From positions 42,611,552-42,675,551 of the forward strand of contig OY755252.1 in the NCBI GenBank assembly GCA_963576725.1: DNA of 64,000 bases. The letters run 5' to 3'. The DNA is from Azorinus chamasolen (Eukaryota; Mollusca; Bivalvia; Cardiida; Solecurtidae). The stretch's first letter is position 1, and every line of letters starts with the position of its first letter. The translations under genes were made by a program, and so were the position numbers. The notes under the pieces were generated by a model. The model was not told where the DNA came from and made no database searches. It saw only the letters and a list, made by a program, of their open reading frames with translations. Positions 32,587 to 43,172 of the stretch are shown in pieces.

Positions 32587-33083
32587 AATGCAATACCCAG
32601 TACACTATCATGCAATACCCAGTACACTAAAATCTTTGGAGCTACCAATCCCCAGTACACTAATAGTGACTAACCGACTATTCGTTTGTGGCCATATTTT
32701 GGGCAAACTTGAACCAATCTGACTGAAATTTTCAGTATACATAGTTGAATGATAGTCAAAGCAATCGCTCAATTCAGAATGTTATATTTTGATTCCATCT
32801 TTCAGTAACATAAAAAAATCTGGGAGATGGTTATGCATTCTTTCGCGAGCACGGCGTTCACTTTGTGATTTTCCCCATCGTTTGCATTGTTTGATTCCAA
32901 ATCATGTATATGGCGTGTATAATATGAGTATGATGAATCTAAAGCACCACCTATCAATTGCCGAAAAAGAACTTATTAAGAGAAAATACGCATTTACTTA
33001 CCCTCGTTGCCATCCTGTTCTCTCCGTTGTGTCAAAATAAAGCTCATTTATTAGCAATATCCGGGATACGTTTCCCCCCAGTG
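32587..33083 (-). repeat. Right terminal inverted repeat of the 6.2-kb element
   Basis: It reads inwards from CACTGGGGGGAAACGTATCC on the minus strand. Three copies of CAATCCCCAGTACACTA or CAATACCCAGTACACTA lie at its inner edge (32,590-32,665). An 83-codon plus-strand frame at 32,789 and a minus-strand frame in the left repeat encode the same peptide stretch (KHHLSIAEKELIKRKY), simply because the repeats match. Confidence 0.9.
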
Positions 33084-33088
33084 TATAT

Positions 33089-33419
33089 GGTAGGAACTAG
33101 TGCTGTAACGGATAGTATAACAACTGGATAAAAAGCAGAAGAACTACCACTTGTTTAAACATCCTTAATCAGACTTTTGTGTGATCGTATGAGAGAGCTT
33201 TTACTGTTTTACAAAATGGCACTTGAAACAATCAATTAATGAACCAAACATTTATAGAACTTTGTGGGGGAGAAGTCGTTAATTATGGAAATGTTCTTCT
33301 AAGATTTATTAGGAATGGTTTAACTTTTAGCCCGTTTGGTAAATTATTCTTAGTAGAAAGTGTCGCCTCTTCGGTTTTTAAAAATGAGGTATCTTGTTTT
33401 TCTTTTCCAAAATAACATG
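33089..33419. other. No gene seen
   Basis: AT-rich flank of the long-TIR element. Confidence 0.3.
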
Positions 33420-33495
33420 AGTGCCAAACAGTGTGAATCCTGATGAGCCACAGAGTTACTCGGCCTCTGATCAGGATCCAAACTGAGTGCAGATG
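33420..33495 (+). mobile_element. Family G hairpin, copy 14
   Basis: CCAAACAGTGTGAATCCTGA, CACAGAGTTACTCGG and GATCAGGATCCAAACTG form an imperfect G hairpin. The arms are decayed. Confidence 0.65.
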
Positions 33496-33690
33496 TACTC
33501 ATGGATCCGTACACAACAGGCTACGTGTTAATTTGGTAAAATCCTGTACTACTAGTTAGGCATACATGCTTAAACATACATGTAATAACAAATAATAAAA
33601 CGATGCTGTGTTTGTATGAAAAGATATACTTGTACAATCTCAATGCGTAAGATATTAATGCCGTGGACAAATGGTGACATCGTCTCAGTC

Positions 33691-33910
33691 TTAACCCATT
33701 ACCTCATAGGCTATTTTTTAGATACAACCTTTTTGAAAAATTCTACCGAAAAGGAGCATTAAATAGAGAAAAGATTTTTTTTAGAAATTTGTAGTTTGAA
33801 ACCATTGTGATAAATAGAGCATTTGCTCCTATAGGAGCAACTGCTCCATTTATCGCAATTGTTTCACAAAGTGACTTTTACGGAGTCGTCAATATGAGGG
33901 AATGGGTTAA
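33691..33910. mobile_element. Family A MITE, copy 5
   Basis: TTAACCCATTACCTCATAGG and AATATGAGGGAATGGGTTAA bound 220 bp. The hairpin ACCATTGTGATAAATAGAGC, ATTTGCTCCTATAGGAGC, TTATCGCAATTG has a few mismatches. Confidence 0.85.
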
Positions 33911-34969
33911 TATGTGGATAAATAGGTACAGAGAATGATAAATGGGTCGTTTGCTATATACAGATCATTGTTCAGAATTGATGATGCGATCGATACGTTC
34001 TTGTGTTCTTTATGAAAACAGCGTCTAGGAAAAATGACGAGTGGTTTGAAGACAAGTTACAGGCCACTAGTTCATTTCAACAGGACCAAATGTAAAAGTA
34101 GTAATTTAGGTATGAGTCCACTAAATCCGTCAGATTCTGAATGGTCAGGCAACACGTACAAGGGATGAACCCATGGCTAATGTTTGCATATCGTGGGTTC
34201 TTGAATGGTTATAAATAACACAAATACTAATAAAAGAACATTTAAACATCACAATTCGAGCTGAACATGTTTACAGCATATCTCAATATTAATTTTGTGA
34301 ACATGTGTTAGTGACTTATGGGTACACATGAGATGGTGTTAGTTTTGGAGGAACTCGATGGCCATTCATTGCGAAAATTGGCGCGGATGTCCATTGTAAG
34401 TACGTGGATATATGTAACTTAATAGTCAATGCAATTTACCGAATTCGGTAAAAGTATAGACGTTGCCTGGGAGGCCTGCGGGCATATGCTTTAGTAGATT
34501 CTGACCACAAATAATTTCTTTACCTGGGTAGTCTGACTGCATTCGGAGTTAAATGAATCAAACCTGAGAGGAATGGGCTTTATAAACTCTTAAACTATTT
34601 GTCCAAATGACAGTTTATATTTTCCATAAAGAGGGAAATCTTATCATATGTAAATTTGCTAATATCTTTAGATAACGTTTTCAACAACTCTTTCGTTATC
34701 AATGTCACATCTGTGATTACATTATTGAAAATCCTGATAAACACTTTTACATTACTGATACATTCCCTATAAATCTACTTAATGTCTACGAATATTCAAT
34801 AAAGTCTTTAATTCAATGATAAAGAAACCACAGTGAATTGTTTCAATATCTACGATTAATATAATATATATACTAGTAATTTAAAATTTAACCCTTTGCC
34901 TCCTTCGCGCGATCTGACCTATTATCTTCATCAGTATCCAAGCTGATTAACCCTCGTTCAAAAGTTTCT
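33911..34969. other. No gene seen
   Basis: About 1 kb without recognisable coding sequence. CAGTATCCAAGCTGATTAAC near 34,935 may be a scrap of a G/C arm. Confidence 0.35.
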
Positions 34970-35272
34970 TTAACCTTTTACTTCATGAATATTCATGTAG
35001 GAAATAATGACAGCTTGAGTTTATAATTAGATTACTTGGACACAGAAACTGTAGAATCGTATCTATATCAATCAATTATAAGCAAACAGCGCAGATCCTA
35101 ATCAGACGGCTCCTATAGGAGCCGTCTGATCTGGGTCTTCTCTGTTTGCAAAGGCACAGAAAGGCTTATTTATGGAGTAAAGGTATGACGTAATATATGA
35201 CGTAATGTATGACGTATTTATGGAGTTAAGGTATGACGTAATGTATGACGTATTTATGGAGTTAAGGGTTAA
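34970..35272 (-). mobile_element. Family C MITE, copy 4, with expanded end
   Basis: TTAACCTTTTACTTCATGAA opens it. The hairpin (35,082-35,150) is AAGCAAACAGCGCAGATCCT, apex GGCTCCTATAGGAGCC, GGTCTTCTCTGTTTGCAAAG. The normal end TATTTATGGAGTAAAGG is repeated three times with inserted TATGACGTAA words before GGGTTAA, making the copy 303 bp rather than ~245. Confidence 0.85.
35168..35272. repeat. Expanded C terminus with TGACGTAA words
   Basis: TATTTATGGAGT.AA occurs at three steps, separated by five copies of TATGACGTA. TGACGTAA resembles an ATF/CREB-type site, though there is no evidence of use here. Confidence 0.75.
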
Positions 35273-35757
35273 AATGTAAGCGAATAGAAATAAAAGTAAG
35301 TTACATTTGTAACAAATCTGGTTTAAACAGACATCATTTTTATACAGAATACGGTTTATTTTACACACTATACTACTTTTTCAATTTAATAATAGTAAAT
35401 TGAAAAGCACAGCCATTGTATTGTAAATACGCCAGGAAAAAATGCATTTTAATGGCAATCCTTTTGCAAATTGGTGTCTGAGTTGTGTCCATCACTCTTT
35501 ATTGAATCTTGAAATGCAAACAAAAGTAATATAACAAGTCGGCTTGTATAGCTTATATTGGTATACTAACAGTTTATTGATATTAAATATTCCAAACCCT
35601 TGTACTGTATGAATGGCATGCATACACAGATTGGTTTTATCTAGGCATTTGACAGAATCTTTTCTTGTTCCGTTAAATATTAATGATAACACATGACCAA
35701 GAAAAGTTTTGGTTCTGGTGAGAACTGTAGAATAAGATATATGTATTCCCATACACG
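35273..35757. other. No gene seen
   Basis: AT-rich; 86-88 codon minus-strand frames have no recognisable domain. Confidence 0.35.
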
Positions 35758-35830
35758 AACAGGGCAGACCCTGATCAGAGGAGTTGTCTGATCTTTGTTT
35801 ACTCTATTTATAAACACGTTCATATTTTCC
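35758..35830 (-). mobile_element. Half family B MITE
   Basis: GAACAGGGCAGACCCTGATC, GAGGAGTTGTCTGATC and GTTTACTCTATTTATAAAC form a shortened hairpin joined directly to the following B copy. Confidence 0.6.
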
Positions 35831-36066
35831 TTCATATAAATGTGTTTCAGGCATCTGCAAATAGAGTAGACCCAGACAAGACGGTTTCTATAGGAGCCGT
35901 CTGATCAGAGTCTGCTCTGTTTGCTAATTGAATTTGAATGATCTATTTCTTTAATTTCTAAAGTGGCTAAGAAGTTCCACCTTCTATATTTTATCATAAC
36001 TGTTTTGTCATGAATATTCAGTAGTTTCTGAAATATGAAATAAGCATAGAACAGGGAGAGGGTTAA
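35826..36066 (+). mobile_element. Family B MITE, copy 5
   Basis: TTTTCCTTCATATAAATG opens it (TTAA degraded) and AACAGGGAGAGGGTTAA closes it. The hairpin is GCAAATAGAGTAGACCCAG, GGTTTCTATAGGAGCC, AGAGTCTGCTCTGTTTGC. Confidence 0.8.
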
Positions 36067-36194
36067 GCGACATACAAGGAATAAATGGTTAAGGACAATA
36101 ACTACATAATACTAATTAGACTTAACGTTTGAAATTCTTCTTGTATCGTTAAAACTTTTGTTTTATAGAGTAAAACTGTATTGATATCAAAACA

Positions 36195-36422
36195 TTAACC
36201 CATATGCTCCCACGATCCTATATATGGGACATAGGCAAACAGTGTAGACTCTGATCAGACGCAGCATAATGCGGCGTCTGATCAGAGTCTACACTGTTTG
36301 CTGATAGGAATTTCAATATAAATCAAAACGAAATTGAAAATTTAGGTCAGGAACACCTGAGATAAAAAAGGACTAATGCAATATATAGACATGGAAGAAT
36401 CCACCGGGAGCAAATGGGTTAA
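36195..36422 (+). mobile_element. Family I MITE, copy 1
   Basis: TTAACCCATATGCTCCCACG opens it and CACCGGGAGCAAATGGGTTAA's last 15 bases close it (228 bp). The hairpin at 36,236-36,302 pairs GGCAAACAGTGTAGACTCTG with its complement around GCAGCATAATGCGGC, with one mismatch over about 30 bp. The long right arm has AAACGAAATTGAAAATTTAG. Confidence 0.85.
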
Positions 36423-37257
36423 AACATGTACGCTGTATTATTGCCATGTATAAAGGTGTTGATTTTATTCTGACTATGAGACTAACAAGTGATGCATACC
36501 AGGACCCTGTTGTAAATTTACGAAACAGGATATAGTTTAATGTTCTTGATTTGTATGTGTTCAGAAATCGTCTAAATGGATTCCCATCCCAATTCTGTCA
36601 TACAAATCTTTAGTGCGTATGTCTTGGACAAATGTCGTTTTATGATACCATTAAATGTCGATCAAAGTACTGTGAAACTGTTTATTTCTTGTCAACAATG
36701 AAATAGCCAGACAGTTTCCTGTTAACCAATTTTATCGGTAACTTTATTGAAACTTCGCTGTATGCCTGTCTGTAGTGCGCGTTCGCTTAAAGAGGAAGTT
36801 CCTACAATGAACGCATATTTTCAATAATATCATAAAATTTTATATTTGTTATGCTCAATCATTATTATGATGAGTGTCAATTTGAAATTATATCGAAAAA
36901 AAACCCAACCATGTGATACAAAATAAATCGATTTCATCAATACTTATATTTTTTGTTCTACAACAAAATATTATCGGCCCTTTCCGTTCAAATTTTCCGC
37001 GTTTTGCCGATGATCACCCGATCCCTCCATTGTTTACGTAACAGGTTGTCTCGGAGGTGGTCGGAGAGACACGAGTAGCGCGAACAGATACGAAACTAAA
37101 ACCCAACCCGAATAAGACTAAAACATCGGGGAATAAAATCGGGATCGTCGATATCAAACACATGAATATATATGTTATTTTCAACGTTTATTCGATAGGT
37201 TTCTTGCGATATACTTCTTTTCAGCATATAAACAAATGAGTTTTGTATATATTTTAG
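36423..37257. other. No gene seen; less AT-rich patch
   Basis: The patch at 36,975-37,145 is comparatively GC/CpG-rich (TTTTCCGCGTTTTGCCGATG). A 60-codon frame from a GTG at 37,057 has no recognisable domain. It could be a promoter or an exon edge, but nothing here decides it. Confidence 0.3.
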
Positions 37258-37331
37258 GTATCAGAGGGCTACTACACTGTTTGCGTATTATATGTCCCAT
37301 GTATATGGAGTGACGTATGGGTATGGGTTAA
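37258..37331. mobile_element. Right end of a family I MITE
   Basis: CTACACTGTTTGCG, TATGTCCCATGTATATGG and GTATGGGTTAA match the complement of the I left arm. The rest is gone. Confidence 0.65.
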
Positions 37332-37861
37332 ATGCTTTATAATTATAAATAAGACGTACATATGTATCACGGTCGAATGTTATCTCAGACGGAATCACTG
37401 AGATAGTTCCTGTAAATAACTTATCCGTGCAATCATTTACCGGTCTATTGATAAGTGATTGCTTCTTTGTTTGGTCCACCTACACGCATTGAATTGTCAG
37501 AATGGAAAAGTCCCGTGAGTTTGTAGCTATAATTATGGTTATAGGATCCATCCGGTATGAAAGGCTTAAACTTGGTAGAGGTCCTCTGATATGGGTCTAC
37601 ATTGTTTGCAAGTACCTGTGCATGCATGTCACGGACTGAAAGTGTTCACCACTCTAAGATAATATGTTTATAAAAAAACATTCAAGGATAGTGTATTGAC
37701 CACGTCATCAGTTCTGAACAATGCTCTATGTATAGAAGGCGACTAGTTTATAACTGGCCGGTGAATTGTCTGTAACTATTTATCGTGATGCCATCTTTAT
37801 TACTCGTCTACTCTATGGAATTGTACATTTTTATATTGGGTAAATTTCGGGCACAACTTAT
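37332..37861. other. No gene; one hairpin-arm scrap
   Basis: GTCCTCTGATATGGGTCTAC and ATTGTTTGCAAGTACC at 37,572-37,614 are one B/C hairpin arm. Otherwise nothing is recognised. Confidence 0.4.
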
Positions 37862-38106
37862 TAGTATTACTCCATAACTATGCCTTTGTATGCTTTTGCA
37901 AACATAGTAGATCCAGATAAGACGGCTCCTGCACTGACCAGGGCCTGTTGTGTTTGCTTATTGGGGAATATAAATCTAATTCTGCAGTTTCTGCTATGGT
38001 AAACCATTGTTTTGTTAATAATTATGTTAGTTTAAATAACTAATATCCAATTACTATTCATGAAGCCATTATTTCCTGCATATATATTCATGGAGTAAAT
38101 GGTTAA
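37862..38106 (+). mobile_element. Family C MITE, copy 5
   Basis: TTACTCCATAACTATGCCTT, TTGCAAACATAGTAGATCC, GGCTCCTGCACTGACCAGG and GTTGTGTTTGCTTATTGG show a hairpin with a deleted right side. The distal arm TATATTCATGGAGTAAATGG ends in TTAA. Confidence 0.75.
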
Positions 38107-38872
38107 AACAGTTTGCCTACGTAATCAATAATTGGCGATGCAGGGCGTTAGTTTATCACTGCCCGGTGATCTATCTGTAACTACTATTTACTGACACCAG
38201 ACTATATCCATGTCATTATATTGGCACCGCCTCTTAATCTTACACGTTGAGATTGTATATATTTGTAAGGGGGCATATTTATCACATGTCTTAACCATAA
38301 CATTTCATTTCATGAACAGTCAAGCCAAGCCTCACCTATGTTGAAAACATATTATTTTAATTATTTTATTATATCATAAAACTGGGTAATGTATTTCTAC
38401 GAGTATGAAACACTATAGACCATCTGGGACATGTAAACTAGTCGAACCTAAGAGGTTAAAGGTAAGCAACCGATTTATTGACTCCATTTTAAGATATCCA
38501 GTTATAAAAACAGAACGCTCCCAAATAAATGTTCCTTTAACACATAAAATGTCGCAATTCCATTAATAGGTGACATAGGCAAATACGAGTTAGTTCAACA
38601 TTGATCAAAGTGGTCCTGCTGAAGCGCTGAAGGAATCCTATAAGTAGTGTTTGTAACCGTCGAAGGTTTTCACCAGCACGTATTTCTTTTAAACTGACAC
38701 CTCATATGAGAAATTGATGGGTTCTGACACATAAAGTGGACGAGTTTACCATATAAAACATACAGTTAACGGGTTAGGTTAAGGAAACTAGTAACACGAC
38801 CTCATTCCAGTTTATCATCAGGATTCAGAATATTTTATTGTAGAATACACCAATGATTTACAGCGGTTTTCA
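38107..38872. other. No gene seen
   Basis: AT-rich, no supported feature. Confidence 0.35.
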
Positions 38873-39083
38873 GTAGCAGTAGAACCTGTATTAAGCAGCC
38901 ATCAAACAAAAGGCTAAGTATGGGCCTGTAAGGTAGGTGGTAGCTTAATGCAGGTCAAAAGTAAGGCAGAAAGCTCCTTCAGGAGCTTTCCGTATTACTT
39001 TTGCCCTGCATTAAGCAACCACCTGCATTTTAAGACTCCTTTGTTTGATAAATGAAAGACACCTTTTGATCGGTTCTACTGTC
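38873..39083. mobile_element. Family E MITE, copy 5
   Basis: CAGTAGAACCTGTATTAAGC opens it and GATCGGTTCTACTG closes it. The core is AGGTGGTAGCTTAATGCAGG, AGAAAGCTCCTTCAGGAGC, CCCTGCATTAAGCAACCACC. Both flanking TA sites are mutated. Confidence 0.8.
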
Positions 39084-39217
39084 GATGTTTTTCAAATGGA
39101 CCGCATTTAGTATCGTCGCTAGTGATGCTACCATGCCAGGGTGATGATGTAGCTTTCTAACCATTATGTTTGTATTTCTTGCCAATTTGGTTGTTAATAA
39201 AAAACAGAATACGCAAC

Positions 39218-39340
39218 TTCATAAGCTGGTGCTAGGGGCGTGAGCATCGTTGCACTTTTAATAACTGCTCATGAACAGACTCATTCAAACCGAGTCTGCA
39301 GTTTTCTCTTTTCACATTGCTACTTTTGCTTCGAATGATC
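39218..39340 (+). repeat. Dispersed repeat R2, copy 2
   Basis: AAGCTGGTGCTAGGGGCGTG, AACTGCTCATGAACAGACTC and ACCGAGTCTGCAGTTTTCTC match copy 1 at 18.4 kb, about 85% by eye. Confidence 0.75.
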
Positions 39341-39534
39341 TCGTACTTTCAGAACTTATTCATTTGGTTGATATCAAAACTTATAGCTCTAACTCATCAT
39401 TTTAACAGGATGACAATCCATTCTCATACAAGTTTAAATGCAAACCAAAATGACTCAATATTCTCTATGTATCAAATAGCAAGAGATGGAGGGAACTTCA
39501 GGCAAAACGGCCATGCTATGAAACTTTTCCAGTA

Positions 39535-39786
39535 TTAACCCTTCTCTTGCTGATTTTTGAAAAATACAGTTCTCCTTCTTTACCCATGCCCTGTTGTATA
39601 ATTACATATATCTTCACTGTGTACAAGTATTTCGCTGTGCAATCATTGCTGTGGAGTGCATTGGTTGCATAATCAACTTGTAAATAGTGCAGACCCTGAT
39701 GAGGCAGCTCCTACAGGAGCTGTCTCATCTGGGTCTTCACTATTTACAGGTAGGTATATTGACGTGAATAGCAAGCGAAGGGTTAA
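39535..39786 (+). mobile_element. Family H MITE, copy 2
   Basis: 252 bp, TTAA to TTAA, about 95% identical to copy 1 by eye. The apex is CAGCTCCTACAGGAGCTG. Confidence 0.9.
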
Positions 39787-40187
39787 AGAAAAATTGTTCG
39801 ACATAAATTTGACATATCCGGCTTTAATAAGGTGAATCATTTCGCAAACGCTAGGTGGTTAAATGTCGGCAGAAAATGTCATCACATCTTTGCATACAAA
39901 ACGGAATTTGTTTCCTGTAAATTATAACGTATTGGTCTATTTTTATTAGTGTTGTTTTAAGTACAATCATTTTAACCAATATTTTCATTTCAAAGCATTG
40001 TTGTTTTGTCCGTCATTTGCATCTCTCATTGACCTTTTTAACTATTACAATCATTAATTAATCACTAAATATAATTAGACAATGTCTTGCATTTGACGTT
40101 ACCAATGCTATTCGGGTTCTTTTTCCTGATTGAAAATCGAGTTATTTTTTTGCATGAAATGTTGAACAAACAATTATGAAAAGCCAT
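39787..40187. other. No gene seen
   Basis: AT-rich, no supported feature. Confidence 0.3.
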
Positions 40188-40410
40188 TTAACCCTTAAAT
40201 GTTAACGCATTAGTACACATAGTTGACCAAGTTCAGACGGCTCTTGTAGGAGCCATCTGCTCAAAGTTTGCTCTTCTTGCTTATTTAATACTATAGCTAT
40301 GATCTTACAGATTCTTCCCGGGTCAAAACGTTCTGTTTTCACATGCCATTAGGGGTATATATTATGACGTCATTATGTCTTACATGAATAGTCATGGAGT
40401 AAAGTATTAA
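40188..40410 (+). mobile_element. Family C MITE, degenerate
   Basis: TTAACCCTTAAATG opens it. The hairpin arms are GTTGACCAAGTTCAGACGG and CATCTGCTCAAAGTTTGCTC with apex CTCTTGTAGGAGCC. The distal arm is TATGACGTCATTATGTCTTA. It ends AAGTATTAA. Confidence 0.75.
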
Positions 40411-40795
40411 ATTTCTGACTAAGATGTTATAGCGGGACTCACTGTATTTATTCAAATCTATTTCATCAGAAAATTTATTGCTTACCTCCCTCCCGAAGGA
40501 AAACTAGTGACTGTCATCTTATCATTATTTATAATTCACATAAGAGGAGATTGTTGATCTATCAGTAGATATGTCCCATGGGAAGATGATTCAGATAATT
40601 GAAAAGTGTAACTATTCTATAAAACGTTTTCTAATCTTTTTACCAATACAACAGTTTATAAGCGCTGCTAAACCCTCGGATGCTTCAAAAATGAAGTATA
40701 TTAGTAAAACCCAGAACTGTTGCAATTTTCTTACATCCTTCTTTTTAAAGCCTAGAACTGTTGCAATTGTATTTACATCCTTTTCATTGCAAAGT
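40411..40795. other. No gene; ~50-bp duplication
   Basis: AGAACTGTTGCAATT..TTACATCCTT occurs twice (about 40,712 and 40,755). An 81-codon frame spans it without a recognisable domain. Confidence 0.4.
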
Positions 40796-41036
40796 TTAAC
40801 CCTTTCATTTATATAAACAATTAAACATGATTTTACGCATTTGCAAACAGAGCAGACCCATATCTACAGGGTCTGCTTTGTTTACTAATGGAAATTGATA
40901 GAACTGTTTCTTTACTTTCCAAAATGGCTATAATGTTCCGCCTTCCATGCATGTTTCATTATAATCATTCTGTCCATGAACATTCAGTAGGCATTGGAAT
41001 TTGGATTAAATATAGAACAAGAAAACAAACAATTAA
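40796..41036 (+). mobile_element. Family B MITE, copy 6, short hairpin
   Basis: TTAACCCTTTCATTTATATA opens it. TTTGCAAACAGAGCAGACCC runs into ACAGGGTCTGCTTTGTTTAC, so the stem tip (about 27 bp) is deleted. The end AAACAAACAATTAA is decayed. Confidence 0.75.
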
Positions 41037-41039
41037 CTG

Positions 41040-41145
41040 AATGACACATAGTTTGGATCCTGATGATATGTCAATTTACTCAGCGTCTTATCGGGATCCT
41101 AGCTTTTTGCATAATTTTTTTATGCTACATGCAGTCAGGTCGCGC
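41040..41145. mobile_element. Family G hairpin, copy 15
   Basis: ATAGTTTGGATCCTGATGAT, CAATTTACTCAG, TATCGGGATCCTAGC, then CAGTCAGGTCGCGC, the G right arm. Confidence 0.6.
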
Positions 41146-41252
41146 TGATAATAATAACGATTTCAAAAGAATAATGTAATATGTTGTTCTACAAAATTAA
41201 ACATGGCCAAGATGAACTAAACTGGAGACGCCCAGTAATTAGCGTTTTGAAA

Positions 41253-41438
41253 TACAGTAAAACCCCTCTAAACCGGACGTTAAAGTTAGTATAAATATCG
41301 GCCTTGAAGACAACATACAACTTAATGCAGGATGAAAGTCATGCAGAAAGCTCCTAGTGCCATGGAGCCTTCTGTATGACTTTAACGCAGCATTAAGTAT
41401 CTATGTTTTCTCTATTAGAATTCAGGTTTAGATGTATA
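41253..41438. mobile_element. Family D MITE, copy 5, degenerate
   Basis: TACAGTAAAACCCCTCTAAA opens it. The core CAACTTAATGCAGGATG and AGAAAGCTCC, GGAGCCTTCTGTATGAC, GCAGCATTAAG is imperfect. The right end (CAGGTTTAGATG) is decayed. Confidence 0.65.
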
Positions 41439-41703
41439 GCGTTGGGTTACCTGTACTGAAATTGGGAATTGACATGAAGTTAGTAGGTTTTCAAGTAAGG
41501 TGTTAAGGTTGCACCAATTCGAATATTGATTAGCAATATATTGAAAAAATATAAACTTGAAAAGTGACCTGTACCAAAATACTGTTATGTTATACAGGAT
41601 ATCAATGTCCAACCTAACTACACATAGTTCCATGTGAAACGTGTTATTCCATTTTCAAATTGTTTATATTGTTTAAGATGCTGACATATATGCCATATAT
41701 CGT

Positions 41704-41952
41704 TTAACCGTTCTCTTGCTGAATTGTAAAATACATTCCTCCTTCTTTACCCATGCCCTGTTGTATAATTACATATATCTTCACTGTCTACAATTATTTC
41801 TCTGTGCAATCACTGCTGTAGAGTGCTATGGTTGCAAATCAACTTGTAAATAGTACAGACACTGATGAGACAGTTCCTGCAGGAGCTGTCTCATCTGGGT
41901 CTTCACTATTTACAGATAGGTATATTGACGTGAATATCAAGCGAAGGGTTAA
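41704..41952 (+). mobile_element. Family H MITE, copy 3
   Basis: 249 bp from TTAACCGTTCTCTTGCTG to AGCGAAGGGTTAA's TTAA. The hairpin apex is CAGTTCCTGCAGGAGCTG. It is highly similar to copies 1, 2, 4 and 5. Confidence 0.9.
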
Positions 41953-42008
41953 TAATAATGATACTGAAATCAAACAAGTAGTAATGAATGATCTGTGATG
42001 CCAGCCTC

Positions 42009-42198
42009 TTAACCCATAACGTCATAATTATTCATGTAAAATCAATGACAATACATATAAAATGACTGAAGATCCATAATGATAATATATACCGGGGATT
42101 TGTTAGCATATCACTAACTTTAGAATCAGATCTATAGTATTTCATAAGCAAACAGAGCATACCCTGATAACAGACGGTTCATACATGCAAAAGGGTCA
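42009..42198 (-). mobile_element. Family C MITE, truncated at the hairpin
   Basis: TTAACCCATAACGTCATAAT opens it. The arm CTATAGTATTTCATAAGC leads to AAACAGAGCATACCCTGATA. The second hairpin arm is mostly missing. It abuts the next C copy. Confidence 0.7.
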
Positions 42199-42674
42199 AC
42201 CCTTTACTCCACGAATACGCCTTTCTACGCCTTTGCAAACAGAGTAGACCCATACTAGATGGTTCCTGTAGGAGCCGTCCGATCAGGGTCTGCTGTGTTT
42301 GCTTGTGATAATAATATAGTATATGATTCTACAGTTTCTGTAATTGCCAAAAAGACCTGTTCCCATGTGCTATTATAACAATTATTCAATTAACCCATTT
42401 GCTCCCACGATCCCATATATAGGACATAGGCAAACAGTGTAGACTCTGATCAGACGCCGCATAAATAATGCGGCGTCTGATCAGAGTCTACACTGTTTGC
42501 TGATAGAATTTCAATATAAAACAAAACGAAAATGAAAATTTAGGTCATGCACCCATTAGATAAAAAATGGACTAATCCAATATACAAACCTGGAAGAATC
42601 CACTGGTAGCAAATGGGTTAAATATTAATGGCGTTATTGGTTGTTACATGAATGTTCATGGAGCAGAGTGTTAA
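42196..42674 (+). mobile_element. Family C MITE interrupted by family I
   Basis: CAACCCTTTACTCCACGAAT opens it. The hairpin (42,234-42,303) is TTGCAAACAGAGTAGACCC, GGTTCCTGTAGGAGCC, GGGTCTGCTGTGTTTGC. The arm stops at ATTCAATTAA (42,393), resumes after the I element at TTAAATATTAATGGCG, and ends AGAGTGTTAA. Confidence 0.85.
42390..42621 (+). mobile_element. Family I MITE, copy 2
   Basis: 232 bp from TTAACCCATTTGCTCCCACG to GGTAGCAAATGGGTTAA. The hairpin arms GGCAAACAGTGTAGACTCTG/CAGAGTCTACACTGTTTGC are perfect, with apex GCCGCATAAATAATGCGGC (4 bp longer than copy 1). It lies in a TTAA of a C element. Confidence 0.9.
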
Positions 42675-42989
42675 AAGCGTCTGTATGAAGTAAGGTGTTA
42701 ACTACAGAGTTTTGGTTTCCTAGACGCCCTTTTGAATAATAATGCAAGGTCTCCATATTGATCACCTCAATCAATTCTGAACAATGATCTGTACACTGAA
42801 ACCTACTCGTTTATCACTGTCAGACATGTTCTGTAACATCTCAACGAAGACAGGCGGCGAAAGTGCTAAGAAATGATTTACATTTTTGTACTGCATATCA
42901 TTAATGATATGTAGAATTCCGAATGTTTTTCTTTTTCCTTTTTAGTTATATTGTATATCACTTCTTTCCAATTCTGTAATGAATTTGAT
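42675..42989. other. No gene seen
   Basis: AT-rich, no supported feature. Confidence 0.3.
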
Positions 42990-43172
42990 TACAGTAATTA
43001 CTCAATAATTCGATAGTTTAGTATTGAATAATTTAGACCCTCTTAGGCAGGTTCCTACCTAATGCAGAAAGGAAGTCATACAGAAAGCTCCCAGAGGACA
43101 TGTTTGCATGAATTTCACACTGCCTTAAGCTGCAACCTGTCTTGAGTGTTCAAATATTAAAGGTTTTACTAT
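42990..43172. mobile_element. Family D/P MITE, degenerate
   Basis: TACAGTAATTACTCAATAAT and TTCG open it and ATTAAAGGTTTTACTATA closes it. The core GGCAGGTTCCTACCTAATGC, AAAGCTCCCAGAGG, CCTTAAGCTGCAACCTG has mismatches. Confidence 0.65.

Larger units (their letters stand above)
26892..33083. mobile_element. 6.2-kb long-TIR DNA element, no transposase seen
   Basis: CACTGGGGGG at 26,892 and its inverse CCCCCCAGTG ending at 33,083 are the exact tips. They are flanked by a direct TATAT (26,887-26,891 and 33,084-33,088), a likely 5-bp target duplication. The inverted repeats are about 495 bp and roughly 95% identical by eye. The 5.2-kb interior is AT-rich and its longest frames are below 100 codons, so it looks non-autonomous. 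CACTG tips occur in CACTA-, Chapaev- and Transib-like groups; I cannot assign one. Confidence 0.85.

Noticed and set aside
26824..33040. Shared peptide KHHLSIAEKELIKRKY as a conserved gene pair
   Set aside because: The two frames lie in the left and right inverted repeats of the 6.2-kb element, so they match because the DNA matches.
26892..33083. Polinton/Maverick element
   Set aside because: Those are much larger, have 6-bp duplications and encode polymerase and integrase; none is present here.
37057..37239. 60-codon frame in a less AT-rich patch
   Set aside because: It starts at GTG and shows no domain. There is no splice or promoter evidence beyond base composition.
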